In this document: positions 17,839 through 28,263 of the stretch, in pieces
Layout of the letters: each line of letters starts with the position of its first letter
Numbering within the stretch: the first letter of the stretch is position 1
NCBI GenBank assembly: GCA_020636045.1
Contig: JACJYP010000006.1
Location: 62,001 to 126,000, forward strand
Length of the DNA stretch: 64,000 nucleotides
Source of the DNA: Lewinellaceae bacterium
GTDB lineage: Bacteria; Bacteroidota; Bacteroidia; Chitinophagales; Saprospiraceae
Reading direction: 5' to 3'
Position numbers and translations under genes: made by a program
The notes under the pieces: model-generated
The model's database searches: none
Told to the model about the DNA's origin: nothing
What the model saw: the letters and a program-made list of their open reading frames with translations, nothing else

Positions 17839-19482
17839 ATGAAGGGTCATAATCTGTTTATCCGCCTGCTTTTGCCGGCCGTAGTGCTGGCGGCAGCCAT
17901 CAGTCCCACTAACCTGAACGCCCAATGTCAAAGCGGCAACTGCCAGAACGGCACAGGGAAGTATCGCTACAATTCAGGTACCATCTACACGGGCCAGTTC
18001 ATCAACGGCCAGCGCACCGGCAAAGGCAAAATGGTCTATGCCAACAACAACGTGTACGAGGGGCAGTTCAACCGCAACAAAATGCACGGAGACGGCACGA
18101 TGTATTACGCCAACGGCGATAAGTACGTCGGACGCTGGATCAGCGACCAACCCAACGGCAAGGGCGCTTACTATTTCAAAACGAAAGAGCGCTACGAAGG
18201 CGACTTCAAAAGCGGCAAATTCGACGGCCAGGGCACCATGCACTACCCCGACGGCGCTTACTACACCGGCGGCTGGAAGCAAAACCGCAAAAACGGCCAG
18301 GGCAAATTCGTCGACCCCACCGGGAAGGTAACCCTCGGTACCTGGGCGCTCGGCAAACTCGTCAACACTTCCGGCTCGCTGGCGTCGAATACCAACCAGT
18401 CCGAGCGTCCGAAGCCTTCGACGACGAAGCCCGATGTGACCGGCCTGCGCAACTGCGGCGTGGTCAGCTGCACCAGCGGCAAGGGCTACTACGACTATCC
18501 CGACGGCTCGCGCTGGATCGGTGAATTCCGCAACGGCTATCCGCACGGGAAAGGTACCTGTTACTACGCCGACGGCAACCGCTACGAAGGCGAATGGGTC
18601 AACAACGCTCCCAACGGCGAAGGCATCATGTATTTTGCCAGCGGCCGCGTGTACGGCGCTGTATGGGTGAACGGCGCAGCCGTCAAGGAACTCGATTCCG
18701 ACGAGCAGGTGCCGGCCAATCCTGTGCGCATGGAGTCGACCAAAAACGTCAAGATATGGGCCGTGGTGGTCGGGGTAGGGCGCTACACATCGATGCCGTC
18801 GCTGAAATTCACGGACGACGACGCCTACCGCTTCTATACCTTCCTGCGCAGCGTGGAAGGCGGCGCTTTGCCCGAAGAACAGGTGGCCATCCTGGTCGAC
18901 GACGACGCTACCCGCGCCAACATCCTCAAGAAAATGCGCGAATACTTCCTGCGCGCCGACGAAAACGACGTGGTGCTGCTCTACTTCAGCGGGCACGGCC
19001 TCGAAGGCTGCTTCCTGCCGGTAGACTACGACGGCTACAACAACAAACTGCGCCACGACGAGGTGAAGCAGATATTCAACGAAAGCAAGGCCAAGCACAA
19101 ACTGTGCATTGCCGACGCCTGCCACAGCGGCTCGCTCAACTACGGCGGCGGCTCGCTGGCGGCCAAAGGCCCCGCGCCGGTATCGCTCCAGCGCTATTAC
19201 AAGGCCTTTGAAGATGCCAGCGGCGGTATCGCCCTGCTGATGTCCTCGAAAGCGGAAGAACTGTCGCTGGAAGACCACGGCCTGCGTCAGGGCGTATTCA
19301 CCTACTACGTGCTGCAGGGCCTCAAAGGCAACGCCGACACCAACAACGATATGCTCGTCTCGATCAAGGAACTCTACCGCTACGTGTACGTCAAGGTGCG
19401 CGAGTACACCGGCAACATACAGACGCCGGTACTGACAGGCGACTACGACGACGACATGCCGGTAGCGGTGCGACAACACTGA
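17839..19482 (+). CDS. MORN-repeat protein fused to a caspase (peptidase C14) domain
   Basis: 547 residues. A signal peptide covers about 1-29. Residues 42-280 hold seven clear MORN repeats (pattern YxxGxxYxGxWxxGxxxGxG) and two degenerate ones, split by a Ser/Pro-rich linker at about 175-205. Residues 303-545 are a caspase-like domain with catalytic His386 in YFSGHGLEG and Cys428 in IADACHSGS, both intact; metacaspase-type enzymes of this kind usually cut after Arg or Lys. The signal peptide puts it outside the cytoplasm, which is unusual for a caspase. The MORN part probably binds membrane lipid or protein. No partner gene lies beside it. A hairpin follows at 19517. Confidence 0.9.
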   Translation: MKGHNLFIRLLLPAVVLAAAISPTNLNAQCQSGNCQNGTGKYRYNSGTIYTGQFINGQRTGKGKMVYANNNVYEGQFNRNKMHGDGTMYYANGDKYVGRWISDQPNGKGAYYFKTKERYEGDFKSGKFDGQGTMHYPDGAYYTGGWKQNRKNGQGKFVDPTGKVTLGTWALGKLVNTSGSLASNTNQSERPKPSTTKPDVTGLRNCGVVSCTSGKGYYDYPDGSRWIGEFRNGYPHGKGTCYYADGNRYEGEWVNNAPNGEGIMYFASGRVYGAVWVNGAAVKELDSDEQVPANPVRMESTKNVKIWAVVVGVGRYTSMPSLKFTDDDAYRFYTFLRSVEGGALPEEQVAILVDDDATRANILKKMREYFLRADENDVVLLYFSGHGLEGCFLPVDYDGYNNKLRHDEVKQIFNESKAKHKLCIADACHSGSLNYGGGSLAAKGPAPVSLQRYYKAFEDASGGIALLMSSKAEELSLEDHGLRQGVFTYYVLQGLKGNADTNNDMLVSIKELYRYVYVKVREYTGNIQTPVLTGDYDDDMPVAVRQH

Positions 19483-19516
19483 CAACACCGATCCCGGTGA
19501 AATACTATAGCATTCT

Positions 19517-19550
19517 GATCAGGCGGCGGCTTACGGGCTTCCGCCTGATC
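19517..19550 (+). terminator. Hairpin, likely terminator
   Basis: GATCAGGCGG pairs perfectly with CCGCCTGATC across a 14-base loop, 35 bases after the MORN-caspase stop. Only a weak T-rich stretch follows. Confidence 0.5.
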
Positions 19551-19650
19551 TCGTTTCAGCGGCAGTGGAACTGCAAATTTCCCACCCGGGCAAGCAACCG
19601 TGCAGGCAATTTTACCGTTCCAGTATTTGCTTCGTATTTTTACAGCGATC

Positions 19651-20322
19651 ATGAACTTCTTACCCGCGCATCGGCTCCGCCTGTACCGGAATTTCAAGGC
19701 CATCGAAAGCCACGACTTTCATGGACTGATCCGCTTTTACGAGCAGTTTGAAGAGGATATCCGCGCGCTGGATTTCGAGGAATATTTCGATTGTACGCAG
19801 GCCTACACCCTTGCGCTGTTCCATACCGGCAACTACGGCAAACACGTGGTGATGTGCGACCACCTGCTCGAACTGATCATCATGCACAACATCGACACCT
19901 GGGGCGGAGAGGATGTGTATGCCAAAACGCTGTTCCTGAAGGCGGCTTCCCTGTTTCAGCAGCAGGAGTACCCGCATGCAGAGCACGTGCTGCGCGAGCT
20001 GGTCAAAATATACCCTTCCGACCGCGTTCCCTGTCGTTTTCTGGAAAAATGCCTGCTCCGGCAGCGCCCTTCCTGGCTGATGAAAACGCGCGGCGCCACC
20101 GTGGGGCTGGTGCTGCTTTCTGCTGCGGTGATCGCCGTTGAACTTTTTGTCGTGACCCCCTTTCACGAAGCCTGGATAGACCCGGTGCGCCTGCTGCGCA
20201 ATGTCCTGCTGGGCCTCGACATCGGCGTATTCGTGACGGGCGAACTCACCCACGCCCTGCGCTGCCGCTACGCGGCGGGGGCGTTTGCCAAAAAAATGTT
20301 TTGCCGGAAATACAAGGCCTGA
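19651..20322 (+). CDS. TPR-like protein with C-terminal membrane segments, function unknown
   Basis: 223 residues from ATG 19651; an upstream Met at 19600 is possible. About residues 10-140 are alpha-helical with a TPR-like pattern (AYTLALFHTGNYGKHVV, ASLFQQQEYPHAEHVL). Two hydrophobic stretches follow (GLVLLSAAVIAVELFVV and LLGLDIGVFVTGEL), so the protein is tail-anchored with a basic C-terminus. No family is recognised. It stands alone between the MORN-caspase and msrA genes. Confidence 0.65.
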   Translation: MNFLPAHRLRLYRNFKAIESHDFHGLIRFYEQFEEDIRALDFEEYFDCTQAYTLALFHTGNYGKHVVMCDHLLELIIMHNIDTWGGEDVYAKTLFLKAASLFQQQEYPHAEHVLRELVKIYPSDRVPCRFLEKCLLRQRPSWLMKTRGATVGLVLLSAAVIAVELFVVTPFHEAWIDPVRLLRNVLLGLDIGVFVTGELTHALRCRYAAGAFAKKMFCRKYKA

Positions 20323-20478
20323 GAGGCTTTTTGAGTTAAATATTCTCTCCTTTTTGGTCTGCACATCGTTGCCAAAACCCTCATTTAACGCCTGCCAACC
20401 TCCGGTTTTGCCACCTCAATCAGATCAAAAATGCTCAATAACAAGTTCCGGAAGTCTAACCCAAACAGCCGCTGAGCC

Positions 20479-20943
20479 ATGCATACCGAATGCGCTACTT
20501 TTGCCTGCGGCTGTTTCTGGAGCAAGGAATACCATTTCAGTCGCCAGCGCGGCGTAGTAGCCACGCGTGTCGGCTACACAGGCGGCCACAGCCAGCATCC
20601 CACATACGAACAAGTATGCCGCAAAGGCACCGGCCACTGTGAAGCCGTGGAAGTATGTTTTGATCCCGCAATCACCGACTTTGAAACGCTGGTCCGCTTC
20701 TTTTTTACCCTGCACGATGCTTCGCAGGACCGCCGCGGCAACGGAGGACAGTACCGCTCCGCCATTTTTTACCATTCGGAAAGACAAAAGGCGCTTGCCG
20801 AAAAACTGCTGGCGGAACAGCGCAGCAAGGGAAAGGAGATCTTTACCGAACTGGCGCCTGCTACCGAATTCCGGGAAGCGGAAGCCCGGCACCAGGGCTG
20901 GTGCGAACGCACGGGCGTGTTGCCCCCGGCTATGCCGAAATGA
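20479..20943 (+). CDS. msrA: Peptide-methionine (S)-S-oxide reductase MsrA
   Basis: 154 residues, slightly short for the family because the C-terminus is brief. The catalytic GCFWSKEYHF motif has Cys12 as the nucleophile. RVGYTGGHSQHPTYEQV and GHCEAVEVCFDP are the conserved substrate-binding segments and QYRSAIFYHS follows. It repairs methionine-S-sulfoxide in proteins and free form using thioredoxin. The last 14 bases overlap the convergent DUF2071 gene. Confidence 0.93.
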   Translation: MHTECATFACGCFWSKEYHFSRQRGVVATRVGYTGGHSQHPTYEQVCRKGTGHCEAVEVCFDPAITDFETLVRFFFTLHDASQDRRGNGGQYRSAIFYHSERQKALAEKLLAEQRSKGKEIFTELAPATEFREAEARHQGWCERTGVLPPAMPK

Positions 20944-21655
20944 TCCTCCGGTCGAGCACCGCCACTTCCGAACCTTCCGCCAGGAAGATCGAACGCGGCT
21001 CGGCGCCGTTCAGCGCGCCGAACGCCGGGCCGTACACTGCGCCGAAATCTACCTCGCAATGCCAGGCTTTGATCGGGTACACCTGCCAGCGCGGATGCTC
21101 TACCTGATACTCTACGCTGTACCGCGCATCGCGCCGGGCGTAACCCCAGTAGTGTTCGGTGATGAACTCCGCTTCGCTGCCTTCCTTCAGGTCCGTCGCC
21201 GCCATATCGGCACGTACGCCGAACGATTGCCAGCATCCCGTCTGTTTCCAGGCGTATTCCACGGTCATTTCCCCGTCTTTTTCCTGCCAAAGATGCCACA
21301 TCGGGTGCATGCGGTAGCGCTCGCGGTACAAGGCATTGGCTACCAGGGCGATGGCGCGCTTCGGTACGATCTCGCGGATAAACACCACGCCGCGCTTCTT
21401 TTCTTCCGTGACCGGGTCGCGGCGCTGCACGTAAAACCGCAGGTTGATCTCTTCAAAATTGCGATGCCAGGGAATGGCGACGCCCTTGAGGCGCGTATCG
21501 AGGAACATAAACCCGACGAGGCTGACGTAGCAGGTGCCGTTCCATTCATCCGGTTCCGTATGCGCAGGCAGGTAGGGAAGCAGCGCATCCGGGTCAATAG
21601 CGTAGTTGAACAAAACAAGCCGGCGCCATTGGGCCGTGAGGAAGGGAGAGGGCAT
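20930..21655 (-). CDS. DUF2071 (YqjF-like) family protein
   Basis: 241 residues from ATG 21655; the frame stays open to 21820 but would run into the hutU start region and through its promoter. Typical segments are LTAQWRRLVLFNYAIDP, LLPYLPAHTEPDEWNG, CYVSLVGFMF and RNFEEINLRFYV. DUF2071 proteins adopt an acetoacetate decarboxylase-like fold; their reaction is not known. It overlaps msrA by 14 bases at the 3' ends and diverges from hutU. Confidence 0.85.
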   Translation of the reverse strand: MPSPFLTAQWRRLVLFNYAIDPDALLPYLPAHTEPDEWNGTCYVSLVGFMFLDTRLKGVAIPWHRNFEEINLRFYVQRRDPVTEEKKRGVVFIREIVPKRAIALVANALYRERYRMHPMWHLWQEKDGEMTVEYAWKQTGCWQSFGVRADMAATDLKEGSEAEFITEHYWGYARRDARYSVEYQVEHPRWQVYPIKAWHCEVDFGAVYGPAFGALNGAEPRSIFLAEGSEVAVLDRRIISA

Positions 21656-21663
21656 TTGTCGGT

Positions 21664-21693
21664 TTTGATTTGCAGGCGATAGCGGTATTTTTG
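21664..21693 (+). promoter_or_regulatory. Promoter TTTG-N18-TATTTTTG
   Basis: TTTG at 21664-21667 and TATTTTTG at 21686-21693, spaced by 18 bases, fit the Bacteroidota -33/-7 consensus. It points toward hutU, whose ATG is 74 bases further. Confidence 0.5.
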
Positions 21694-21767
21694 CCCGGTT
21701 CGGAGAAATGAATCGCCCGAAATAGAGCGCGTTCATCGCCCTATAACAAAAGAAACTGCAAAAAGAT

Positions 21768-23846
<2,079 letters not shown>

Positions 23847-24035
23847 TGCCGGGAAGGAAAATACGCTGGCTTTAGAGGCGCCGGGGCCTGACACGCGTTT
23901 TTAAGACCGGTGTATTACCGCTTTCGGGTTTGAACCTGAGCGATAAAGGCCTGATGATCCGGACTTCTTGTGAAACGGCCCTTTTAAGCCTGAAAAGGGC
24001 TCTGTCCCGCCGCTACGCATCAAACGGAACGCCTT

Positions 24036-24382
24036 ACACAAAGGGCGTTTGTCTTGACAAGGAACCTTGCAGCGATTACACAAAGGGCGTTTGTCTTGAC
24101 AACGAACCTTGCAGCGATTACACAAAGGGCGTTTGTCTTGACAAGGAACCTTGCAGCGAACAAAGGGCGTTTGTCTTGACAAGGAACCTTGCAGCGATTA
24201 CACAAGGGCGTTTGTCTTGACAACGAACCTTGCAACGATTACACAAAGGGCGTTTGTCTTGACAACGAACCTTGCAACGACTACACAAAGTACGTTTGTA
24301 TTGACAACGAACCCTGTAACGACAACACAAAGGGCGTTTGTCTTGACAACAAACCTTGTAACGGCTACACAAAGGGCGTTTG
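24036..24382. repeat. 42-bp tandem repeat array (minisatellite), about 8.4 units
   Basis: Unit starts are at 24036, 24078, 24120, 24160, 24200, 24241, 24283, 24325 and 24367 (the last is partial). The core of each unit reads AAAGGGCGTTTGTCTTGACA and then AAGGAACCTTGCAGCGATT or close variants. The unit contains two small inverted repeats (TTGTC-TT-GACAA and, in some units, AAGG-AA-CCTT). One unit has lost four bases and one a single base, so no reading frame is kept. The copies diverge progressively toward the right end. Confidence 0.9.
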
Positions 24383-24517
24383 CCGCTACACATCAAGCCT
24401 TTGCGCCTGTGTCTTGTGGCCAGGTACAAACACCGCAGTGCATTTCCCGTCCGTAAAGATTTGCTGTGCAATACAGGCATCCCAAAACCTGTCCGAAATT
24501 CACATTGCCTGAAAAAA

Positions 24518-24618
24518 TTCAACCCGCGAATTCATCCGCGGGTTGAAGATCTGTATCAGATCGCGCCAACCGTTTTAAGGGTTTTTTAGAAAGCCTGCGA
24601 ATGAATTCGCGGGTTGAA
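24518..24618. repeat. Pair of inverted REP-like palindromes
   Basis: TTCAACCCGCG (24518-24528) pairs with CGCGGGTTGAA (24537-24547), an 11-bp stem with an 8-base loop. A second hairpin (CCTGCGAA/TTCGCGGG, about 24594-24613) follows. The 18 bases 24518-24535 are repeated in perfect reverse complement at 24601-24618. This is the form of a REP doublet; it could also act as a bidirectional terminator. Confidence 0.7.
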
Positions 24619-24822
24619 GTGCACCGGCTCTTTTCCCGACTGCCTGAGCAGTCTTCCTGAATTTTTTGGGAAAAAACGATCCACTCGCACATTTCGATTG
24701 CCGGTCTTGTGCAAGCATGGCCGGCTGTTTCATATTTTCGCATATTGAGGTATTTTTACAGCAAGTAAAATGGCCCTTCAATACGCGAACGAAATATTAT
24801 TTCACCAATAAATCACAATCGA

Positions 24823-25224
24823 ATGGAACCAGTCACAACAACAGTGATGATCGGGGCGGTGGTCGGCTATCTGACCAGGGTGCTGAAAGACAACAAATCC
24901 ATCGGGGACTTTTTCAAGGACTTTACCGATGCCTCGGTAACGTGGATACGGCCCGTTTTTCTGGAAGACGACGATGCCGCCACGCCGAAAAAAGTGCTGA
25001 GCGACCTTCAGGAGAATCCCGATAGCACCGCAAGGCAGGAGGCGGTAAAAAGCGCGCTGGCCATCGAACTGGAAAACAACCCCGCGGCAGAAACGCTGCT
25101 GAAGGATATGTACGGACGCATTCAAGGCGCCGGCATCCATATTGATAACACAGGCGCCAAAATCGGACAACAAAACGTCAATGCTACCGTGACCAATACC
25201 AACCCCAATTTTAATAACCACTGA
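24823..25224 (+). CDS. Small NLR-associated protein, putative membrane-active effector with amyloid-like C-terminal motif
   Basis: 133 residues, no recognised family. It begins with a hydrophobic helix (TTTVMIGAVVGYLTRVL, residues 5-21), continues with predicted helices to about residue 100, and ends in a Gly/Asn-rich tail with AKIGQQNVNATVTN (IGQQNV at 114-119). The stop is eight bases before the start of the NB-ARC gene, so the two are cotranscribed. The order helical domain with N-terminal hydrophobic helix, then short amyloid-prone tail, is that of HeLo/Bell-type pore-forming effectors controlled by an NLR partner; the partner gene starts with the same IGQQN core. This function is inferred from layout, not from homology. 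Confidence 0.7.
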   Translation: MEPVTTTVMIGAVVGYLTRVLKDNKSIGDFFKDFTDASVTWIRPVFLEDDDAATPKKVLSDLQENPDSTARQEAVKSALAIELENNPAAETLLKDMYGRIQGAGIHIDNTGAKIGQQNVNATVTNTNPNFNNH

Positions 25225-25232
25225 AAACTGCC

Positions 25233-26813
25233 ATGCGGGATGTCAATAATCAAAACGCGTACATAGGCCAGCAAAATATCGGAGGGGTTGTTTACAATAT
25301 TTACGGCGATAAAAAGATCCCCAAAATACTTGGAAAGGCCCCTTTCATCACCGACTGGTACCTCGAACGCGACGACGACCTCAAGACCGTGCACCGGATG
25401 CTGGATGCCGGTGAAAACCTGCTGCTGCTGGTGAACGGCCAGGGCGGTATCGGCAAAACGACCCTTGCCGCCAAATACTGGCAGCGTTATGAAAAGGATT
25501 ACTTCCACCTCGCCTGGGCATTTGTGCAGGACAGCCTGCTGGATGCCATTCTGACGCTTTCGGAGCCCCTGGAAGTGTCCTACCCGGAAGGCGCGCCAAA
25601 GGAGCAGCGGCTCGGCATCCTCCTGGAAACCATGCTTGCCCTGCAAAAGCACTGCCTCCTCGTCATCGACAATGCCAATGACCCCGGCCAACTGGGACAA
25701 TACTACATAGCGCTGCGCTCCTGCCCCAATTTCCACATCCTGCTCACCACCCGCATCACCGAATTCGAACAGGCCGCTTTTCACAGGATCGAACCTTTTG
25801 GCGACGACAAGGCCCTCGCGCTTTTCAAAAAGCACTATCCCGCATACAGGGAAGAAGAAAACGCGCAGTTGATCGAGATCTTCCGGGCCGTCGGCTACAA
25901 TACCCTCGTGATCGAACTGCTCGCCAAAAACCTGCACAACCTCAACCGCCTGAAAACCCGCTACGGCCTCTCCGAATTGCTGGGCGACCTGCAGGAGCGC
26001 GGACTGCTGCAACTGAAAAGCAAAACCGTGAAAACGGCTTACCAGGCAAGCGGGAGCGGCCTGCGGGAAGAAACACCGACCGATATTATCAAGGCCATGT
26101 ACGACCTCGGCGGACTCTCGGATAGTGAAAATGCGCTTCTTTCCGTGTTTTCGGTGCTGCCTGCCGAGCGAATCGATTTCGGCACGCTCGAGCGCCTGCT
26201 GCCGGATCGGAAGGGCCTGGATGATGCCTTGCTTTCCCTTGCGCAAAAAGGTTGGCTTGATCTCAACCAGGAGGCAAAAACGTTCAAAATCAGTCCTGTT
26301 GTACAGGAGGTTGTAAAAGCAAAAAGCCGAAGCCTGCCTGATGATTGCAGGGACCTGATCGGCAGCCTGATCCGCGAACTGGACAAGGATGTGCTGCACG
26401 AAGAGAATTACCGATACTCCTCTTTGTTCGCCCGTTATGCGGAAGTGGTGCTGGCAACAACCGGGCTGGATGATGACGAGCTGGCAATACTCTGTCAAAA
26501 TTTGGGCAATTACCATATTGATACGGGAGACCTGATCAAGGCAATGCAGGCCCATGAAAATATGGCCCGGATTCTGCAGGGGCTTGTGGATTCAGATCCC
26601 GATAACAACCATTTTAAAAACGGCCTTGCGATCTCGTACGAGAAACTGGGCAAGACGCACAGCGCGTTAGGGAATCTGGAAAAGGCCTTGCAGTTTTTTG
26701 AGCAGTACAATCAACTGGAAAAAGAACTGCACAGTGCTTATCCTCAAAACGTTGAGTTTAAGAATGTTTTAGCGATCTCGTACTTGAAACTGGGGAGACG
26801 CACAGCGCGTTAG
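25233..26813 (+). CDS. NB-ARC (STAND/NLR-like) ATPase with TPR repeats, N-terminal portion before the first frame break
   Basis: This open segment covers 526 codons of a gene that continues in other frames to 28527. Residues 9-24 are AYIGQQNIGGVVYNIY, an amyloid-like motif shared with the upstream protein. Then the NB-ARC domain: Walker A NGQGGIGKTT (68-77, Lys75), Walker B LLVIDN (142-147), sensor ILLTTRI (169-175), a GLPL-like GYNTLVIELL (221-230), and a winged-helix part at about 290-370. From about 420 onward come TPR units of 48 residues. The last 15 or so residues (RRTAR) are out of frame, caused by a lost G at 26792-26795. STAND ATPases of this form detect a ligand through the repeats, oligomerise, and trigger an effector, commonly in anti-phage defence. 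Confidence 0.88.
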   Translation: MRDVNNQNAYIGQQNIGGVVYNIYGDKKIPKILGKAPFITDWYLERDDDLKTVHRMLDAGENLLLLVNGQGGIGKTTLAAKYWQRYEKDYFHLAWAFVQDSLLDAILTLSEPLEVSYPEGAPKEQRLGILLETMLALQKHCLLVIDNANDPGQLGQYYIALRSCPNFHILLTTRITEFEQAAFHRIEPFGDDKALALFKKHYPAYREEENAQLIEIFRAVGYNTLVIELLAKNLHNLNRLKTRYGLSELLGDLQERGLLQLKSKTVKTAYQASGSGLREETPTDIIKAMYDLGGLSDSENALLSVFSVLPAERIDFGTLERLLPDRKGLDDALLSLAQKGWLDLNQEAKTFKISPVVQEVVKAKSRSLPDDCRDLIGSLIRELDKDVLHEENYRYSSLFARYAEVVLATTGLDDDELAILCQNLGNYHIDTGDLIKAMQAHENMARILQGLVDSDPDNNHFKNGLAISYEKLGKTHSALGNLEKALQFFEQYNQLEKELHSAYPQNVEFKNVLAISYLKLGRRTAR

Positions 26814-26853
26814 GGAATCTTGAAAAGGCCTTGCAGTTTTTGAGGAAGAAACA

Positions 26854-27387
26854 GTGCTGTTCCAGGCATTGTACGAAAGTTATCCTCAGCATGTAGGGTT
26901 CAAAAACGGCCTTGCGATCTCGTACGAGAAACTGGGCTCGACGCACAGCGCGTTAGGGAATCTGGAAAAGGCCTTGCAGTTTTTTGAGCAGTATAATCAA
27001 CTGGAAAAAGAACTGCACAGTGCTTATCCTCAAAACGTTGAGTTTAAGAATGTTTTAGCGATCTCGTACGAGAAACTGGGCTCGACGCACAGCGCGTTAG
27101 GGAATCTGGAAAAGGCCTTGCAGTTTTTTGAGGAAGAAACAGTGCTGTTCCAGGCATTGTACGAAAGTTATCCTCAGCATGTAGGGTTCAAAAACGGCCT
27201 TGCGATCTCGTACTCGAAACTGGGCTCGACGCACAGCGCGTTAGGGAATCTTGAAAAGGCCTTGCAGTTTTTTGAGCAGTACAATCAACTGGAAAAAGAA
27301 CTGCACAGTGCTTATCCTCAAAACGTTGAGTTTAAGAATGGTTTAGCGATCTCGTACGCGAAACTGGGGAGACGCACCGCGCGTTAG
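26854..27387 (+). pseudogene. TPR fragment of the NB-ARC gene (second open segment)
   Basis: This segment carries TPR units 2-5 in a frame two bases off the first segment. It is reached only after the lost bases at 26792-26795 (G) and 26837-26841 (T), and it closes at the next lost G (27366-27369). It is not an independent gene: it has no start signal and its sequence continues the repeat array. Confidence 0.75.
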
Positions 27388-27832
27388 GGAATCTTGAAAA
27401 GGCCTTGCAGTTTTTGAGCAGTACAATCAACTGGAAAAAGAACTGCACAGTGCTTATCCTCAAAACGTTGAGTTTAAGAATGTTTTAGCGATCTCGTACT
27501 CGAAACTGGGGAGACGCACAGCGCGTTAGGGAATCTTGAAAAGGCCTTGCAGTTTTTGAGCAGTACAATCAACTGGAAAAAGAACTGCACAGTGCTTATC
27601 CTCAAAACGTTGAGTTTAAGAATGTTTTAGCGATCTCGTACGAGAAACTGGGCTCGACGCACAGCGCGTTAGGGAATCTTGAAAAGGCCTTGCAGTTTTT
27701 TGAGGAACGTTCCCGTCTCGGCAAAGAGTTGTACGAAAGTTATCCTCAGCATGTAGGGTTCAAAAACGGCCTTGCGATCTCGTACGAGAAACTGGGGATA
27801 CGCACCGCGCGTTAGGGAATCTGGAAAAGGCC

Positions 27833-28246
27833 TTGCAGTTTTTTGAGGAAGAAACAGTGCTGTTCCAGGCATTGTACGAAAGTTATCCTCAGCATGTAGG
27901 GTTCAAAAACGGCCTTGCGATCTCGTACGAGAAACTGGGCTCGACGCACCGCGCGTTAGGGAATCTTGAAAAGGCCTTGCAGTTTTTTGAGCAGTACAAT
28001 CAACTGGAAAAAGAACTGCACAGTGCTTATCCTCAAAACGTTGAGTTTAAGAATGTTTTAGCGATCTCGTACGAGAAACTGGGGGATACGCACAGCGCGT
28101 TAGGGAATCTGGAAAAGGCCTTGCAGTTTTTTGAGCAGTACAATCGTTTAAGAGAAGAATTATACGAGAACTATCCTCAAAATGTGGCGGCAAAAACGGC
28201 CTTGCGATCTCGTACGAGAAACTGGGCTCGACGCACAGCGCGTTAG
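27833..28246 (+). pseudogene. TPR fragment of the NB-ARC gene (later open segment)
   Basis: Units 9-11 of the array, in frame after the lost G at 27794-27797 and closed by the lost A at 28192-28196. The unit with LGDTHSALGN (G5 intact, about 28080) shows what the broken units should read. Confidence 0.75.
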
Positions 28247-28263
28247 GGAATCTGGAAAAGGCC

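Larger units (their letters stand above)
23847..24822. other. 976-base non-coding region with repeats
   Basis: No credible gene is present. It holds a 42-bp tandem array (24036-24382), two near-identical 14-base sequences bounding that array (24010-24023 and 24383-24396), and a pair of inverted REP-like palindromes (24518-24618). A weak promoter-like TATTTTCG at 24733-24740 precedes the small effector-like gene at 24823. Confidence 0.6.

Noticed and set aside
17974..19488. 504-codon minus-strand frame opposite the MORN-caspase gene
   Set aside because: Val/Ala/His-rich shadow of a gene with intact domains on the other strand.
24036..24382. Possible CRISPR array
   Set aside because: The whole 42-bp period repeats; there are no unique spacers, and no cas genes are near.
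23930..24522. Cys-rich reading frames on both strands through the 42-bp array (14-residue repeats such as YTKGVCLDKEPCSD)
   Set aside because: The unit length is a multiple of three, so several frames stay open by default; indels of 4 and 1 bases between units change frame, and no start signal or signal peptide is present.
25122..26555. 477-codon minus-strand frame opposite the NB-ARC domain
   Set aside because: Shadow frame; the plus strand has ordered Walker A, Walker B and sensor motifs.
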